Made by a program: the position numbers and the translations under genes. From positions 62,001 through 126,000 of the forward strand of contig JAYMTJ010000008.1 in NCBI GenBank assembly GCA_036897525.1: a DNA stretch of 64,000 nucleotides, read 5' to 3'. Of this stretch, positions 49,760-59,849 are shown piece after piece; position 1 is the first letter of the stretch, and each line of letters starts with the position of its first letter. The DNA is from Pelargonium x hortorum (Eukaryota; Streptophyta; Magnoliopsida; Geraniales; Geraniaceae). The notes beneath the pieces are model-generated. The model saw only the letters and a program-made list of their open reading frames with translations, had not been told where the DNA came from and ran no database searches.

Positions 49760-52700
49760 AAAAAAAGGAAAACCTTAAAATTGACGAGAAACTCATTTTG
49801 CAAAAGAATCCCTAACAGACCACTACTCATAAGCTGTTTAACCTCTTTAAGACTAAATTATTCTTACTTTTGTTTCTTCATGATGTTACTGACTTGCCGT
49901 TTCTTAGGAGCTAGAGAGACCAGAAAGAGATTCTTATATCTTATATAGAAGATAGAAGAGGTAAAAAAAGGTAAAAAATTAGAATAATATAGGAAAAAGA
50001 CTACCTTCTCCGAGTTAAATGTAACTTAAAGGGATACCTGAACTACAGATAAAAGACATTCTAGATAGTCACTTAAGCCCTTTTCAATTTCATCTGTATT
50101 CATTTATGTCGGGAGGTGGTTCTTATTTGTGTTCCTTTATTCTAGGTTTCCCAATTCCAAGTAATTAAGAGAGCTGCTCTTAAGAAGGGTTCTAGCTCTG
50201 AAGAGGAGTCTAGATAGGTAGTACAAAGACTAAGGCTATCAAGACAGGTATAGGTAAGAGTAAGATGGCAGTCATAAGGTGTAAAGGAAATCCTTGGGTC
50301 GGGTTCCTTTTGTGTTACCTGGAGGTAATATCGAATTCTTATTTGCTGTAAGCTACTTTACCAGCTTTAGAAGGTGTCCTAAGACTCCCGGGTTGACATG
50401 TTTCTAAAAAAAACGGAGCACTTCAAAAAAGTCTTTGTCGTAATATAAGAGGAGAAGCTCCGAGAACTTTCTAATAATTAGAAGTACAAAAGTTATAGCT
50501 GTTTAGTGTATTACGTTCAAGGTCAAGCGGGTTCGAGTCCATTAAGGATTCCTAATTACACAAGGCAAAAGCTGGGGTTTAAAAAAAACTCTATAACTGC
50601 GCGAATAGAAGTAGAAGCCCTTTCACCGGGGTGTGTCGAAAAGACAATTTAAAGGGTCTTTTAGTTTTGTTTTAGTAAAAGCTCTCTAATTTACTAGTCA
50701 AAATTTATGTTATGAGGAGTACTCGTTATAGGGTAGTTATGTATTAGACATGGTAATAATCGAGGTCTAAAGCACCAAATCTTTACAAGGAATCCAGTAT
50801 CTCGTGACTTAGAAATCGGGGTATACTAGACTAGGAAGAGCAGTCTCTTAAAAGGGATTTTATATTCGTTATTATAAAAGAGTTCTCTCTACATTTTAGG
50901 AGTTCCCAGAGTACGCTTCTATTAAAGCTCCTTGTCGGGATATTAATCATAGCTAGGACTTAGCCTCTTTCACCTATTCTAAACCAGAGGATTTACAAGG
51001 AAATCTTGAGGTAGAGTTGTATAAAACAAACTGTAATGGCACATGTCTCTTTTTTACCCGGTTTTTTTCTTTTCGTGTAACATACTCAAAAGTTAGACTT
51101 TTCTCTTTATACTTTTTTTTTGTATAAGAATTAGGTGTAATAATATGTTATATACTCTTAAGTTAAGCGTAATTAAAGACTTATACTTTTGGTATAATTT
51201 AAAGAGAGAGTGCTAAATATTACCCTAAGAAGTAAATCATTTAGAACTAGAAGAAAGGATTGTATATGGCTTGAATTGAAATGGGGTCTTAGATTCTAAT
51301 ATCGGAATTTAGACATCTTTTTAATATACTCGTGCCCCGATTAGCACACCTATTTTTATTAAACACCCGCCTGTAGGAAACTAACCCAATTCCTTCTTTC
51401 TTCACGAGCTCCTATTCTTTTGTTTCCTACTTCCCAACTGTAGACATGTTTATGCTCTATATGATTGATAAACCCTTAATTACTCTCTTAAGTTTTCTAC
51501 TAGCAAGCTTTTAATGCCTTTCATTTCCCTTAGGCCATGCCCGAGGAATTAAGTCTTGCAGCTCTAAGAAAAAAAACTAGGATAGAAAATGAACCCTGAA
51601 ACGTATTTAGTTGGGGGCAAGCTCTAATTATTAGTTGAGGAATATTAATACGAAAAGTGGATAGCACAAAAAAATATAGCTAAAACGCATCTAAATGGTA
51701 AAAAAAAAGTGTAAATAATACCTCAGGAGCCCCTTATACCAAAGAGGGCATCTTGACCCGCGTTTTTTTATAACGAATTGAAGTTGAAACCACCCGTTTC
51801 ACAGTATATATAGGACACTTATTATCCTGTTTCGTTAAAGCCTCCCTTATTAAATAAATATGAAACCCCTTACTTGTTAAGTTACCTAGTTAATAAAACA
51901 GGTTGAGACAAAAGGGCACCTATATTTAATGAGAACCCCCTTATTAATACCCTTTATGTACGGCTCGAAAGCCAAAACAAATAATACACCCAGAACCGAA
52001 AACAAAGTATTCTTAGTCTTAATAATGAGAATCCCTATACTATAACCAAAACCCTGGGCTTAGAAAGATGAAAGTATTACGTTATTTCGCACAGTTGTAT
52101 AAGTAGACCCGTAATTTCCAAAATTTATGGCACCCCTTTAGTTAGATTTTTAGTAATTGGAATAAAACCTTTTAATTTTCATTTTAATTCATTCGAGGTA
52201 CCAATTAGCACACTAAGTAATAAAAAAGGGGGGACTCTTAATCAAGACTTACTGCACAATTTTGAGGCGTATTTCTTCTCGACTGAGGTACTTTATATTC
52301 TTTCGAAAAATCTATGTAAGCTCCCCAAACCGTGAATTACTTTTCAGTTGCATAGCATAACTTGGGTAAGTGTTTACTGAGTATCGTATCTCGAAAGTAT
52401 AAAGCGGAATAGCTTGTATTAAAAAGGGTCTTTTTAGTAGTAAGTAAAGTAGTATAGAGGGCGGCTAACAGCAGGCAGCATCCCTTCCAAAATCAGAGCT
52501 ACGGCTATCCCTGCTAGGGTTCCGAGTGGATCTTATAAAAGGAAGTTTCGTTTTGTAGGTTTAAATACGAGAGCTTCAACTCCCGGGCTCAGGTATTGCT
52601 AGGTACAGGTTTCATGCTTTTAGGTAAAAATTCATATCTATAGGAGGTTCTCCCTTTTTTGATAGGAAAAGGTAGTATGTGGACCGGGGCTGCATCGGTA

Positions 52701-54530
52701 GGCAAAAAAAGCAAGAAACAAGGAAGTTCCCCGTTTGGCCTATAACGAGGGTTGTAGTCCAAAAGGCATAGTATTTACTGTATTACACTAAAATTTTTTT
52801 ATATAAATATAAGACTTAATATAGGCAATATAAAATCCAAGTTAGTACTAGAGCAATCATCTGATCACGCATGCATTCTAGGGCCACTTTTCTTTTTCCC
52901 GACCCTTTAAAGCACTCCCTTATATTGTGTCTCCCGGAGTTTCTCTATTCTAATTTATTATAAGTGTTACGCTTTTGACGAGAAAACTCTTTCCAGCAGC
53001 AGTTTGTAGATAACCTTCTCTCCTGTAAGACCCCTCTGTGAGAACCTAAAGGGTAGCCCGAGTACTCTAAAGCAAAGCAGTCTCCTATATACTTCCGCGT
53101 TGGTTATAATAAGAATTTTAGGTTTTTCTTAGGGAGTTGAGAATGTGTCTTTTAGTCTTTGCGAGTCTATTTCATTAATACCTCCAATTAATAATTAATT
53201 AGAGCCTTCAGTAATTTAGTTTATTTAGAGGAATGCACTTGGTTGGAGTCTGTCATAAGGATATCGTTTTATCTTACGAGTATCCATAGAGTTTTAAAAA
53301 GTAGTATGAAACAGTAAGGTATTTCAATTCTTCTATCAGTACCGAACTTTATCTCCTGTTTAAAAAAAACTATCTCCCAGTAGAGTTATTGCTGATAAAC
53401 GGTTATTCCATATAATCTAAGCTTTCCCTAGCTTATTGAGATTCTTATGCAGACTCTTGTTTTTGAATTGAAAGAGTGAGCGTCTTGGTTAGTATCAAAT
53501 GAATATGGTGAGCTACTTAATACCTACAGTTTAATAGCAATCCCTACTTATTAAAGTTTGGTCTATAAAGACTTTCTTTAGTTTAGCTAAGGGATTTGCA
53601 AGCACAACTTTATATCCTATCCTTATTTTTTGTTCAAAATACTAATTGAATTCTTTTACATACTTATTTCAAATTCTACTAGGATACATTGTATATGATA
53701 TCTTTTACACGGGGAAGGAGCTCCTATCAAACTCAGCCTTTTCTTGATTCGTAGTGTTAACACTGGGCTTTCACAAAAAAAAGGAGACCCATGAAAGCTA
53801 GCCTTGTAAACACTGGTTTTCTTGGACAAAGCAAATACTAATTGAATTCAGAAAGAAAGACCGACCTTAGTTAGTAAGGGACCTCCAAGACTTTCTGTTT
53901 GAATTGGATTTTTTTAACTACTCCTTAATGCTAATAGAAAATCGTTTTCTGAATCAAATGTAAGTATAAAAAAAGGCCAAAAGAGTTGCTCTGTGCTAGT
54001 AAGGAAAATCTATTCATTTTTTCATAAGCTTTAGTTACAGCTTTTACCAAGTCTAGATGCGTTGGTTCTTTCACAAAGTTACGGGAATCCCCCTGCTTGA
54101 ATTAAAGCCCCCTTACTTCTCTCTAAATTAACCGGGCTACAAGCTACGTATAAATTATAAGGAATCTAACGCATTTATGGGCTTAGGGGAAGTTTTTTTA
54201 AACAAACGTTTTTGCGCTATAATTACTGGACTTTTTTAGTTAATAATAGTTGGTAAAGGATAAGAAGTTTCCTAGCTTAGAAAAAGAATAGATAGTTAAA
54301 ACACGTTTAGTATAGTAGGCATGAAAGAAGAGCATCAATACTACTCTATTCCCTGTAGAGTTAGGAAGGAGTCTTACAATAGTGAAAACAGATCCAAAAA
54401 AGAAAGAGAGGTCCCTTAGAAAGAGGTAATCATACTGATAGTTCTAACTTCCAATACCTTAGATCCAAGTTAGATTCGTAACTTAATCCTTAGTCTAACT
54501 TCAATAAAAGGGTCTCAGAACCCTCCTATT
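49760..54530. other. AT-rich DNA without a recognisable gene
   Basis: No gene is supported. A purine-rich patch at 50160-50290 contains a frame reading TKAIKTGIGKSKMAV, superficially P-loop-like, but it is short and preceded by stops. At 50526-50536 a good T-loop word (GCGGGTTCGAG) lies downstream of a TATAGCTG word, with too few bases between for a full tRNA. A 17-base word (AAATACTAATTGAATTC) occurs near 53640 and 53835. Confidence 0.5.
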
Positions 54531-54535
54531 TATCC

Positions 54536-54605
54536 ATATGTGTTGGGTCTTGAACCATCTACAAGTAACTCCTTTTATTGTTGCTCTACCGAGTAAGAAA
54601 GTAGG
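54536..54605 (-). tRNA. tRNA-like locus, canonical spacing
   Basis: On the minus strand GGTAGAGC (54590-54583) is followed after exactly 28 nt by the T loop TTCAAGA, preceded by GATGG. That is the canonical distance between the D stem and the T loop. The D stem can pair three bases (CTT/GAG). The T stem pairs only two of five, the anticodon stem three of five counting one wobble, and the anticodon loop lacks the invariant T before the anticodon. It is therefore tRNA-shaped in layout but unlikely to fold as it stands. It is the first of three such loci in about 530 bp. Confidence 0.3.
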
Positions 54606-54792
54606 TCTAGCTCTAAAGAAAAGGGGGTACACCCAGTAAAGTCAGAATAGGAGGTGCGTGGGCCGGAAAATTTTAGCTTGAAGCTACTACTTTTTTTCTT
54701 ATACAAGTTTGAGTCTAATTCTTTAAGAAATAGCTTATATAAGAAATATACCTTTTCAGTGAACAAATACGCCTATTCTGTTAAAGTAAGTA

Positions 54793-54865
54793 CGCGGGAT
54801 ATAGTAGCCTGGTAAACCCATGAGGCTCATGATCTCAAAACGCGGGTTCAAGTGGTGTTACCGAT
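54793..54865 (+). tRNA. initiator-Met-like tRNA locus
   Basis: This is the most tRNA-like sequence in the window. The anticodon arm is complete: TGAGG (54821-54825) pairs with TCTCA (54833-54837), including one wobble, around loop CTCATGA with anticodon CAT. The context GGCTCATGA and a start of CGCGGGAT followed by TA match organelle and bacterial initiator tRNA(fMet). The T loop TTCAAGT follows GCGGG at the right place. The total from acceptor to acceptor would be 73 nt. The faults are on the 3' side: the T stem GCGGG faces GGTGT (three of five pairs, two of them wobbles), the acceptor pairs four of seven, and the D stem is poor. It could be a decayed or transferred trnfM, or one needing 3' repair. 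No gene neighbours help. Confidence 0.4.
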
Positions 54866-54970
54866 AACAGGCAACCAAAAAAAAGACCTTAACAATTATA
54901 ATAGAAGTGTCCCGCTTACCTAAACTTCACGTAATTAAGGAGGTTCTAGTTTTGTTAACTGGGATTTAAA

Positions 54971-55008
54971 GTCAAGGTTTTTCCGAGTATCCGGATTTGA
55001 ACCTTGAC
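54971..55008. other. nested hairpin, 9-bp perfect outer stem
   Basis: GTCAAGGTT (54971-54979) is the exact complement of AACCTTGAC (55000-55008). Inside, TCCG (54982-54985) pairs with CGGA (54992-54995) around AGTATC. The right arm overlaps a minus-strand T-loop word (GGTTCAAATCC, 55003-54993), so the same bases serve the hairpin and the tRNA-like pattern. This is one of the most stable folds I can find in the window. Confidence 0.65.
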
Positions 55009-55070
55009 ATTTCTATAAAAATGACTTTGATACAATATAAAAACAATTGTCCAAGAGTTTTCCTAGGATT
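54989..55070 (-). tRNA. tRNA-like locus overlapping a hairpin
   Basis: On the minus strand CATTT TTATAG AAATG (about 55023-55008) forms a perfect five-pair arm with a six-base loop, followed by CAAGGTTCAAATCC as T-arm words. The T stem pairs only at its two inner positions, because the following CCGGA instead pairs with downstream TCCG in the nested hairpin. A clear D arm is missing. A decayed tRNA gene or a tRNA-derived hairpin would both fit; low confidence. Confidence 0.2.
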
Positions 55071-55079
55071 CTTACTTTC

Positions 55080-58000
55080 AAATTCAAGAATTGTAAAAAC
55101 CAATTCTGCTCTCACCAAGATATTTGTATGTATAAACTACACGTATATTATTATTTTTATTCGTTTTGCGCTATGAACACTCCGGATTATATGCTCACTG
55201 CTTGTCATTAAAGTGCTCTTAAGGATCATTAAACAAGGAAGGGGGGTATATACTATATATAAGCTAAAAGTGGACTCTGTCACTAGGGTCAGCTTACAAA
55301 TAAATATCTACTAAATGAAATATTGAACTCGTAAATATAGAAGTTCTTTACTTTTTGTGTATTATGTAGTTTTCATAGCATTAGATGCCTATATGTTTTA
55401 TGATTTGTTAACTTTTTTAGTTAAGTTTTTTGTAAGGAGGATCCACTTACACTTACTTCCGATTAGGAATACATTAGATCTATTATATAGGTAAACTCTA
55501 GCTTTCAAATACTATCCATTTTACAAACAAGATTATAAAAAGTAGTTTTCAAGAAAGTTTATTATGCCTTTTCAAATATTACGTATTATTCATAAGTCAT
55601 AAGCTCAAGCGAGCTCTCATTTAGAGTGAACGAAATTCCTTTTATTCTATTGGAACAAGTTACGCTCTGTGTAGCAACAGATTTTCTCCTTTGTTTATAA
55701 GTTACACGGCACCCCTTTATAGGCTTCTCTTTTAGTTAAGGACCTCCTATCAAGCACAAAGACCCAACACCTGTTAGCTAATAAGGAAGCAATCTAAGGG
55801 TGCTTTTTAGTTTAGTTTTACGTTATGTCATAAAGGAGTCCTTTATCAATTACAATTCATTGCTAGCTCACTAAGTATAATAGAACCATATAACTGCCCA
55901 GTTTGTCTGGTATCAGGTCTATTAATTAAAAGGTATCCGATTAGTAGAGATATTTACTATGAATATCCTGTTATTTTTTGCTATTGAATAGCCTTTGACT
56001 ACTCCTTTTTGTTAAATCGGCGAGACTCCCTTTAGAATGTCAGAGTCTTTTACTTCATGCTACTGTCTATAAACCAGAAAGCACTATCTTTCTTGAGCCC
56101 AAAGCAAAAAAAAAGCCCTATCCTATACATGATACAAAGTAAATTAAACAAGGTTTAGTTTTTCCTGAAGAAACAAGGGTCGCAATATCATAGTGCTAAA
56201 TTACATTACACCTTTCCACGGTTATTTCCTTAGGTTAACATCCGAATGAATATAAGCTAGTCCTAGCTAGAGTTCAAAAAGAATATAAGACAGGAACTGC
56301 TTATACACTTGACTTGTAATTCTGAGACTGTGATACGACCGAAACCCTAAGGATACTTTATATACCTCAAGAGCTCAAGCCCACTTACGAAAATAGCTAA
56401 TATCAGATCTACAAAAATGGGAGTTACTGAACTAAAAAAGAAATGTGTAATCACGTATATAGAAAAGTGGTTTAATTTGAGTTAGCTTTTCTTTGGTTTC
56501 ACATGCATAAGGTACAATTCACTAGTAGTTTTAATTAAAGAATATTTTATAGCAATACCTACGAGAAGCTAAAGGCTACGTATTTCCCCTTCGAAACTCT
56601 CTACTACTCTAACTACTTACTGCGTTCTTAGGTTAGGATCCCAGTCAGTATAGAGATTTATACCAGAAATTTAGAATACATTCAAGCTAACCCCAAGTTT
56701 TGGGCTAAAACTAACAAGTAGGATCTTGACTCCTTAGAGAAATATGAAAGTCAAAGTTTTTTTTACCTGGGTCCTTTCCTAATTATGTAAAGAAAGTGAT
56801 TCCTCTACCTTTAAAAGAAAAAGGAGTATGCAGAAGAAGTTCTTTTTGTTTTTCCTTTATTGAGATTGACTAAGGCATTTCTTGGGAGGAATTTAGGATA
56901 AAAGCCAAAGACTGAGGAATTACAAGAGTCTTGAGTAGTTAGCATAAAAAAGAGGACTCCCCGATCATTATACTGCCGTTTCCAACTCCACTCTAACTAT
57001 CCTTAACAATAAAGAGTAAGAATTAAGTCACATAGTTAAGGGGATTCAGCTGCAGATCTTATTCTTTATAAACAAGCAATTTAAGGAGTTAGTGATTTAA
57101 CATAGCAAAAAAGTATAGGCAAAATTTCTTTTGGATAGCTATGTTTCCTAGTTCGTCGTAAAGTAAATAAGGGAGTTCTAGGAAGGTTAGGAGTTTTCTT
57201 ATCTTCCTGATCCGATAGCGCCTGAAAACGGGGAATATCCGATACTGCAAAACTTTTCTTTCCCTCATTATTGGAAGACTTTCTATATGAGTTCGCCTAT
57301 GGTCTGGGACACCTGTAAATACAAAGAAAGGCTATATTAACTTTAGTTCTTTACCTCCTCCAAAACCTAATAGAATTCTTGCGGAGGAGTTCTTACAAAA
57401 TATCTAGAGTCAGTATCTATTCCTAATACTTTAGACGAGATAGTTCTAGTTCTGTGTTGTTAGGGGCTTCCCTCTTTGATTATTAGAAGTAGAAGCAAAC
57501 AAGTTCAGATTTCACTTTTCATTCCTAACTTCAGTTGGAAGTAGGGAGAACGAACTAGCATAACAAAACCTGGGTTAAGCAGCAGTAAAACAGAATATTA
57601 TTTCTATTTAAAAAGACTAAAAAGAATTAAGGAATAAACCAAACAATGCCAAACTTTTATCTAGAATGTCATTTATCGTTGTTAGTTTAGATACCCTATT
57701 CTTGATATACATTTCTTTTTAGAGTGTCCCCACACTTCCTGTGTTTTAGAATCCCTGCTTTATTAAACTTAAGATCCAGAAACAGAAAAAAACTATCTGC
57801 TTTAATAAAGACTTTACTAGGATTAGCCTAAACTCCCTCAAAAAAGATATGCTTTGGGCTGCTTGAACCCGCGATAACTCCTTGTATTTGAAGGTTTTGT
57901 TTTTTGCTGGATTTACTGAAATGAAAGAAACAAGCATTCTCAGTCTCAGGTACTTAACTACAACAGAAATTCTATCCTATCTGAGCGATTCCTAAACACT

Positions 58001-58865
58001 TAGAAAAGACTGAGAAAGATAAACATAGGATACTTCATTTGAATTTAGTGGCAGAGTACTCCCTTATACTAAATCCCAGGGAACTCTTATTATAATTAGC
58101 GCCGCTTATTTATGGGTGTCTATACCCCTTACTAGAAATCCTTAAACAAGGGAATTGTTGGAGTATAACTTACCTCTTCTTATTCGGAGCTAGACCTGCT
58201 TTCTTATAACCTGTAGTACCTATCCGTATCTTCAGAGCTGGACTTTACTGTCTTTAACGAGAACCTTGAGAATTCTTTTTTTTTCTTGTTAAACCTTTTA
58301 CTCTAAACTGACTAAGAAAGAGCTATTAGTTAATGGAATTTCCTACAGGACGGGGCTGAACAGGAAAGGGAGCAGCTTGTTAATGAGTTTCTTTGTAGTA
58401 TTAGCAGTTCTAGTAGGTTGGATACTACTCTTATAGCCTAGAACTACTTTCCTATAGATAACATGCTTCTTGTTCTTCTAGCTCCTCCTTTTTACAGCCT
58501 ATTGCAGTTCTTTATTGTATAGCATTCCTAACATTTAGTTTAGAGTACTTTCCAAACAAACAAGGATTCTCTTCTCTGTCTTCTGTATTCAGTTACAGTT
58601 ATCCTGGCTTTGAAGACTACCGATTTCCAAGCTCCACTTAAGAATCAGAACTTATCCCAAGATAAATAGAAGATAATTTGTTTACTGTCCTGGAAATCCC
58701 ATTCGAACAATTCTTTAACTCCTTTCGTTTTGCTACCACTTTCAAAGGACTGTGCACCTTTAGAAGCGCTGGCTTTAACAATGAACACACTCCAAATCCT
58801 AAGAAGAAGATTGAATTCCTAATGCAGGCTACAATTAAAATCTTTATTTAGTAAATATAAAAAAG
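55080..58865. other. AT-rich DNA without a recognisable gene
   Basis: No gene is supported. On the minus strand near 57850-57890 a word GCGGGTTCAAG follows a CCTT/AAGG arm with a seven-base loop, another faint tRNA-like pattern without a D arm. GGAGTCC occurs at 55835 and GGACTCC at 56954. Confidence 0.5.
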
Positions 58866-58869
58866 TATT

Positions 58870-58960
58870 GCAAATTTAAGTCATAGTAGGATTTGGACCC
58901 ATGAACTCTAAATTGAAAAGTATGAAATCAAAAATGTATTGCCGGGCGAAGAGTATGCCC
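58870..58960 (-). tRNA. tRNA-like locus with a mostly paired T arm
   Basis: On the minus strand ATGGG (58902-58898) and CCTAC (58890-58886) pair at four of five positions around TCCAAAT, the best T arm among the tRNA-like loci. Counting back by consensus spacing gives the anticodon loop TTTTCAA (anticodon UUC, Glu), but its stem (CATAC against TTTAG) pairs at only two of five. Further 5' a CGCCCGGC word sits where a D arm would be, without GGTAGAG. It is plausible as a decayed tRNA gene. Confidence 0.25.
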
Positions 58961-58964
58961 TGAA

Positions 58965-59580
58965 GTAGAGATAAGAAGGAGGACTACAGGAAATTTTACA
59001 AGTAATTCCCCTCATTTTGTAGACAAGGTGTAAAAAAGAGCTTTAAACAATTAAACAAAGATAAATATCCTTGCGACGAATTCGGGGCAAATCCACATGT
59101 GCAAGCCTTAAAAATTTTAATACTTCTTCAAAGAGACGCAGAGTTAGGAGTACTCTAGAAACGGGCTCTACCCCTGGTTTGTGAAAAGTAAGGAACAGTC
59201 CTTTTTTTAATAGAGCTACCAAAAAAAGGAAAATTTAATACCTACTCTTTAATTAACTATGTTTTTATATAGTATTAACTTAACTGAAAAGCTCGGACAA
59301 TAGCGCTTTAGCACCCTCCTTATCTTTTATGGCTTATACACTATAAAGATTCCAAAATTCTTTGTAAAATCAAATCGTATAGAGCCCCGTATGACAGGGG
59401 AGTTACTCGTATATTTATACCTGTATAGAATATTAAAGAGGATATCAGAAGACTTTCAAAATAAATAGAAATACAGGAACAAAAAGTATTTAGGTTGGTA
59501 GCTGGCACAGATTTTTGCAGTCTTTTTTGTACAAAGAAAAGCTCCTAACTCTAATAGAAGATCTTTAATATAGCACAAGT
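58965..59580. other. AT-rich spacer
   Basis: I see nothing that I can support here. Confidence 0.5.
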
Positions 59581-59584
59581 GGTA

Positions 59585-59848
59585 CTATGGCCCGTGTGAG
59601 AATATATTTATAGAGTTTGTGAAAACGGATACCTTTAATTTGAAACCGAGATTTCTTAAAGCTGAGTTAAAGACTTGATGTTTAGACGAGTCAACTGGTA
59701 TTCGTGGTATTGCGTATATAATGACCTTGGGTTCCTTAATTAAATGGGTCTTTTGTTCTAGAGGAAGTTGGTTTTTAATGCACAAGCGAATCCATCCATA
59801 AAGGTTGTCTAAAGTGGGGCCGTATACTTTGACTTTTATTATAAGCAT
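59585..59848 (-). CDS. short frame with faint ribosomal S10 resemblance
   Basis: An ATG-initiated frame of 87 codons on the minus strand. The N-terminus (LIIKVKVYG) recalls the first strand of S10 (IKIxIxS), followed by a helix-like stretch. Further on YAIPRIPVDSSKHQVFN loosely matches the organellar S10 segment YTVLRSPHxDKKSREQFE in spacing and in Y, R, P, D, S, Q and F positions. The key SPH and THKR words of S10 are absent, and I may be over-reading. Length fits a small organellar S10. No ribosome-binding site or neighbouring ribosomal gene supports it, and several frames of this length arise by chance in the window. An alternative is non-coding DNA. Confidence 0.2.
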   Translation of the reverse strand: MLIIKVKVYGPTLDNLYGWIRLCIKNQLPLEQKTHLIKEPKVIIYAIPRIPVDSSKHQVFNSALRNLGFKLKVSVFTNSINIFSHGP

Positions 59849-59849
59849 G

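Noticed and set aside
50190-50330. Peptide TKAIKTGIGKSKMAV, superficially a P-loop
   Set aside because: The frame is short, preceded by stops, and lies in a purine-rich low-complexity patch that would give Lys/Gly/Ser-rich peptides anyway.
53640-53850. 17-base word repeated about 195 bases apart
   Set aside because: About one exact repeat of this length is expected by chance in the window, and nothing around it looks like element ends.
57687-57696. TTAGATACCC, resembling a small-subunit rRNA word
   Set aside because: Ten bases only; neighbouring conserved rRNA segments are absent on both sides.
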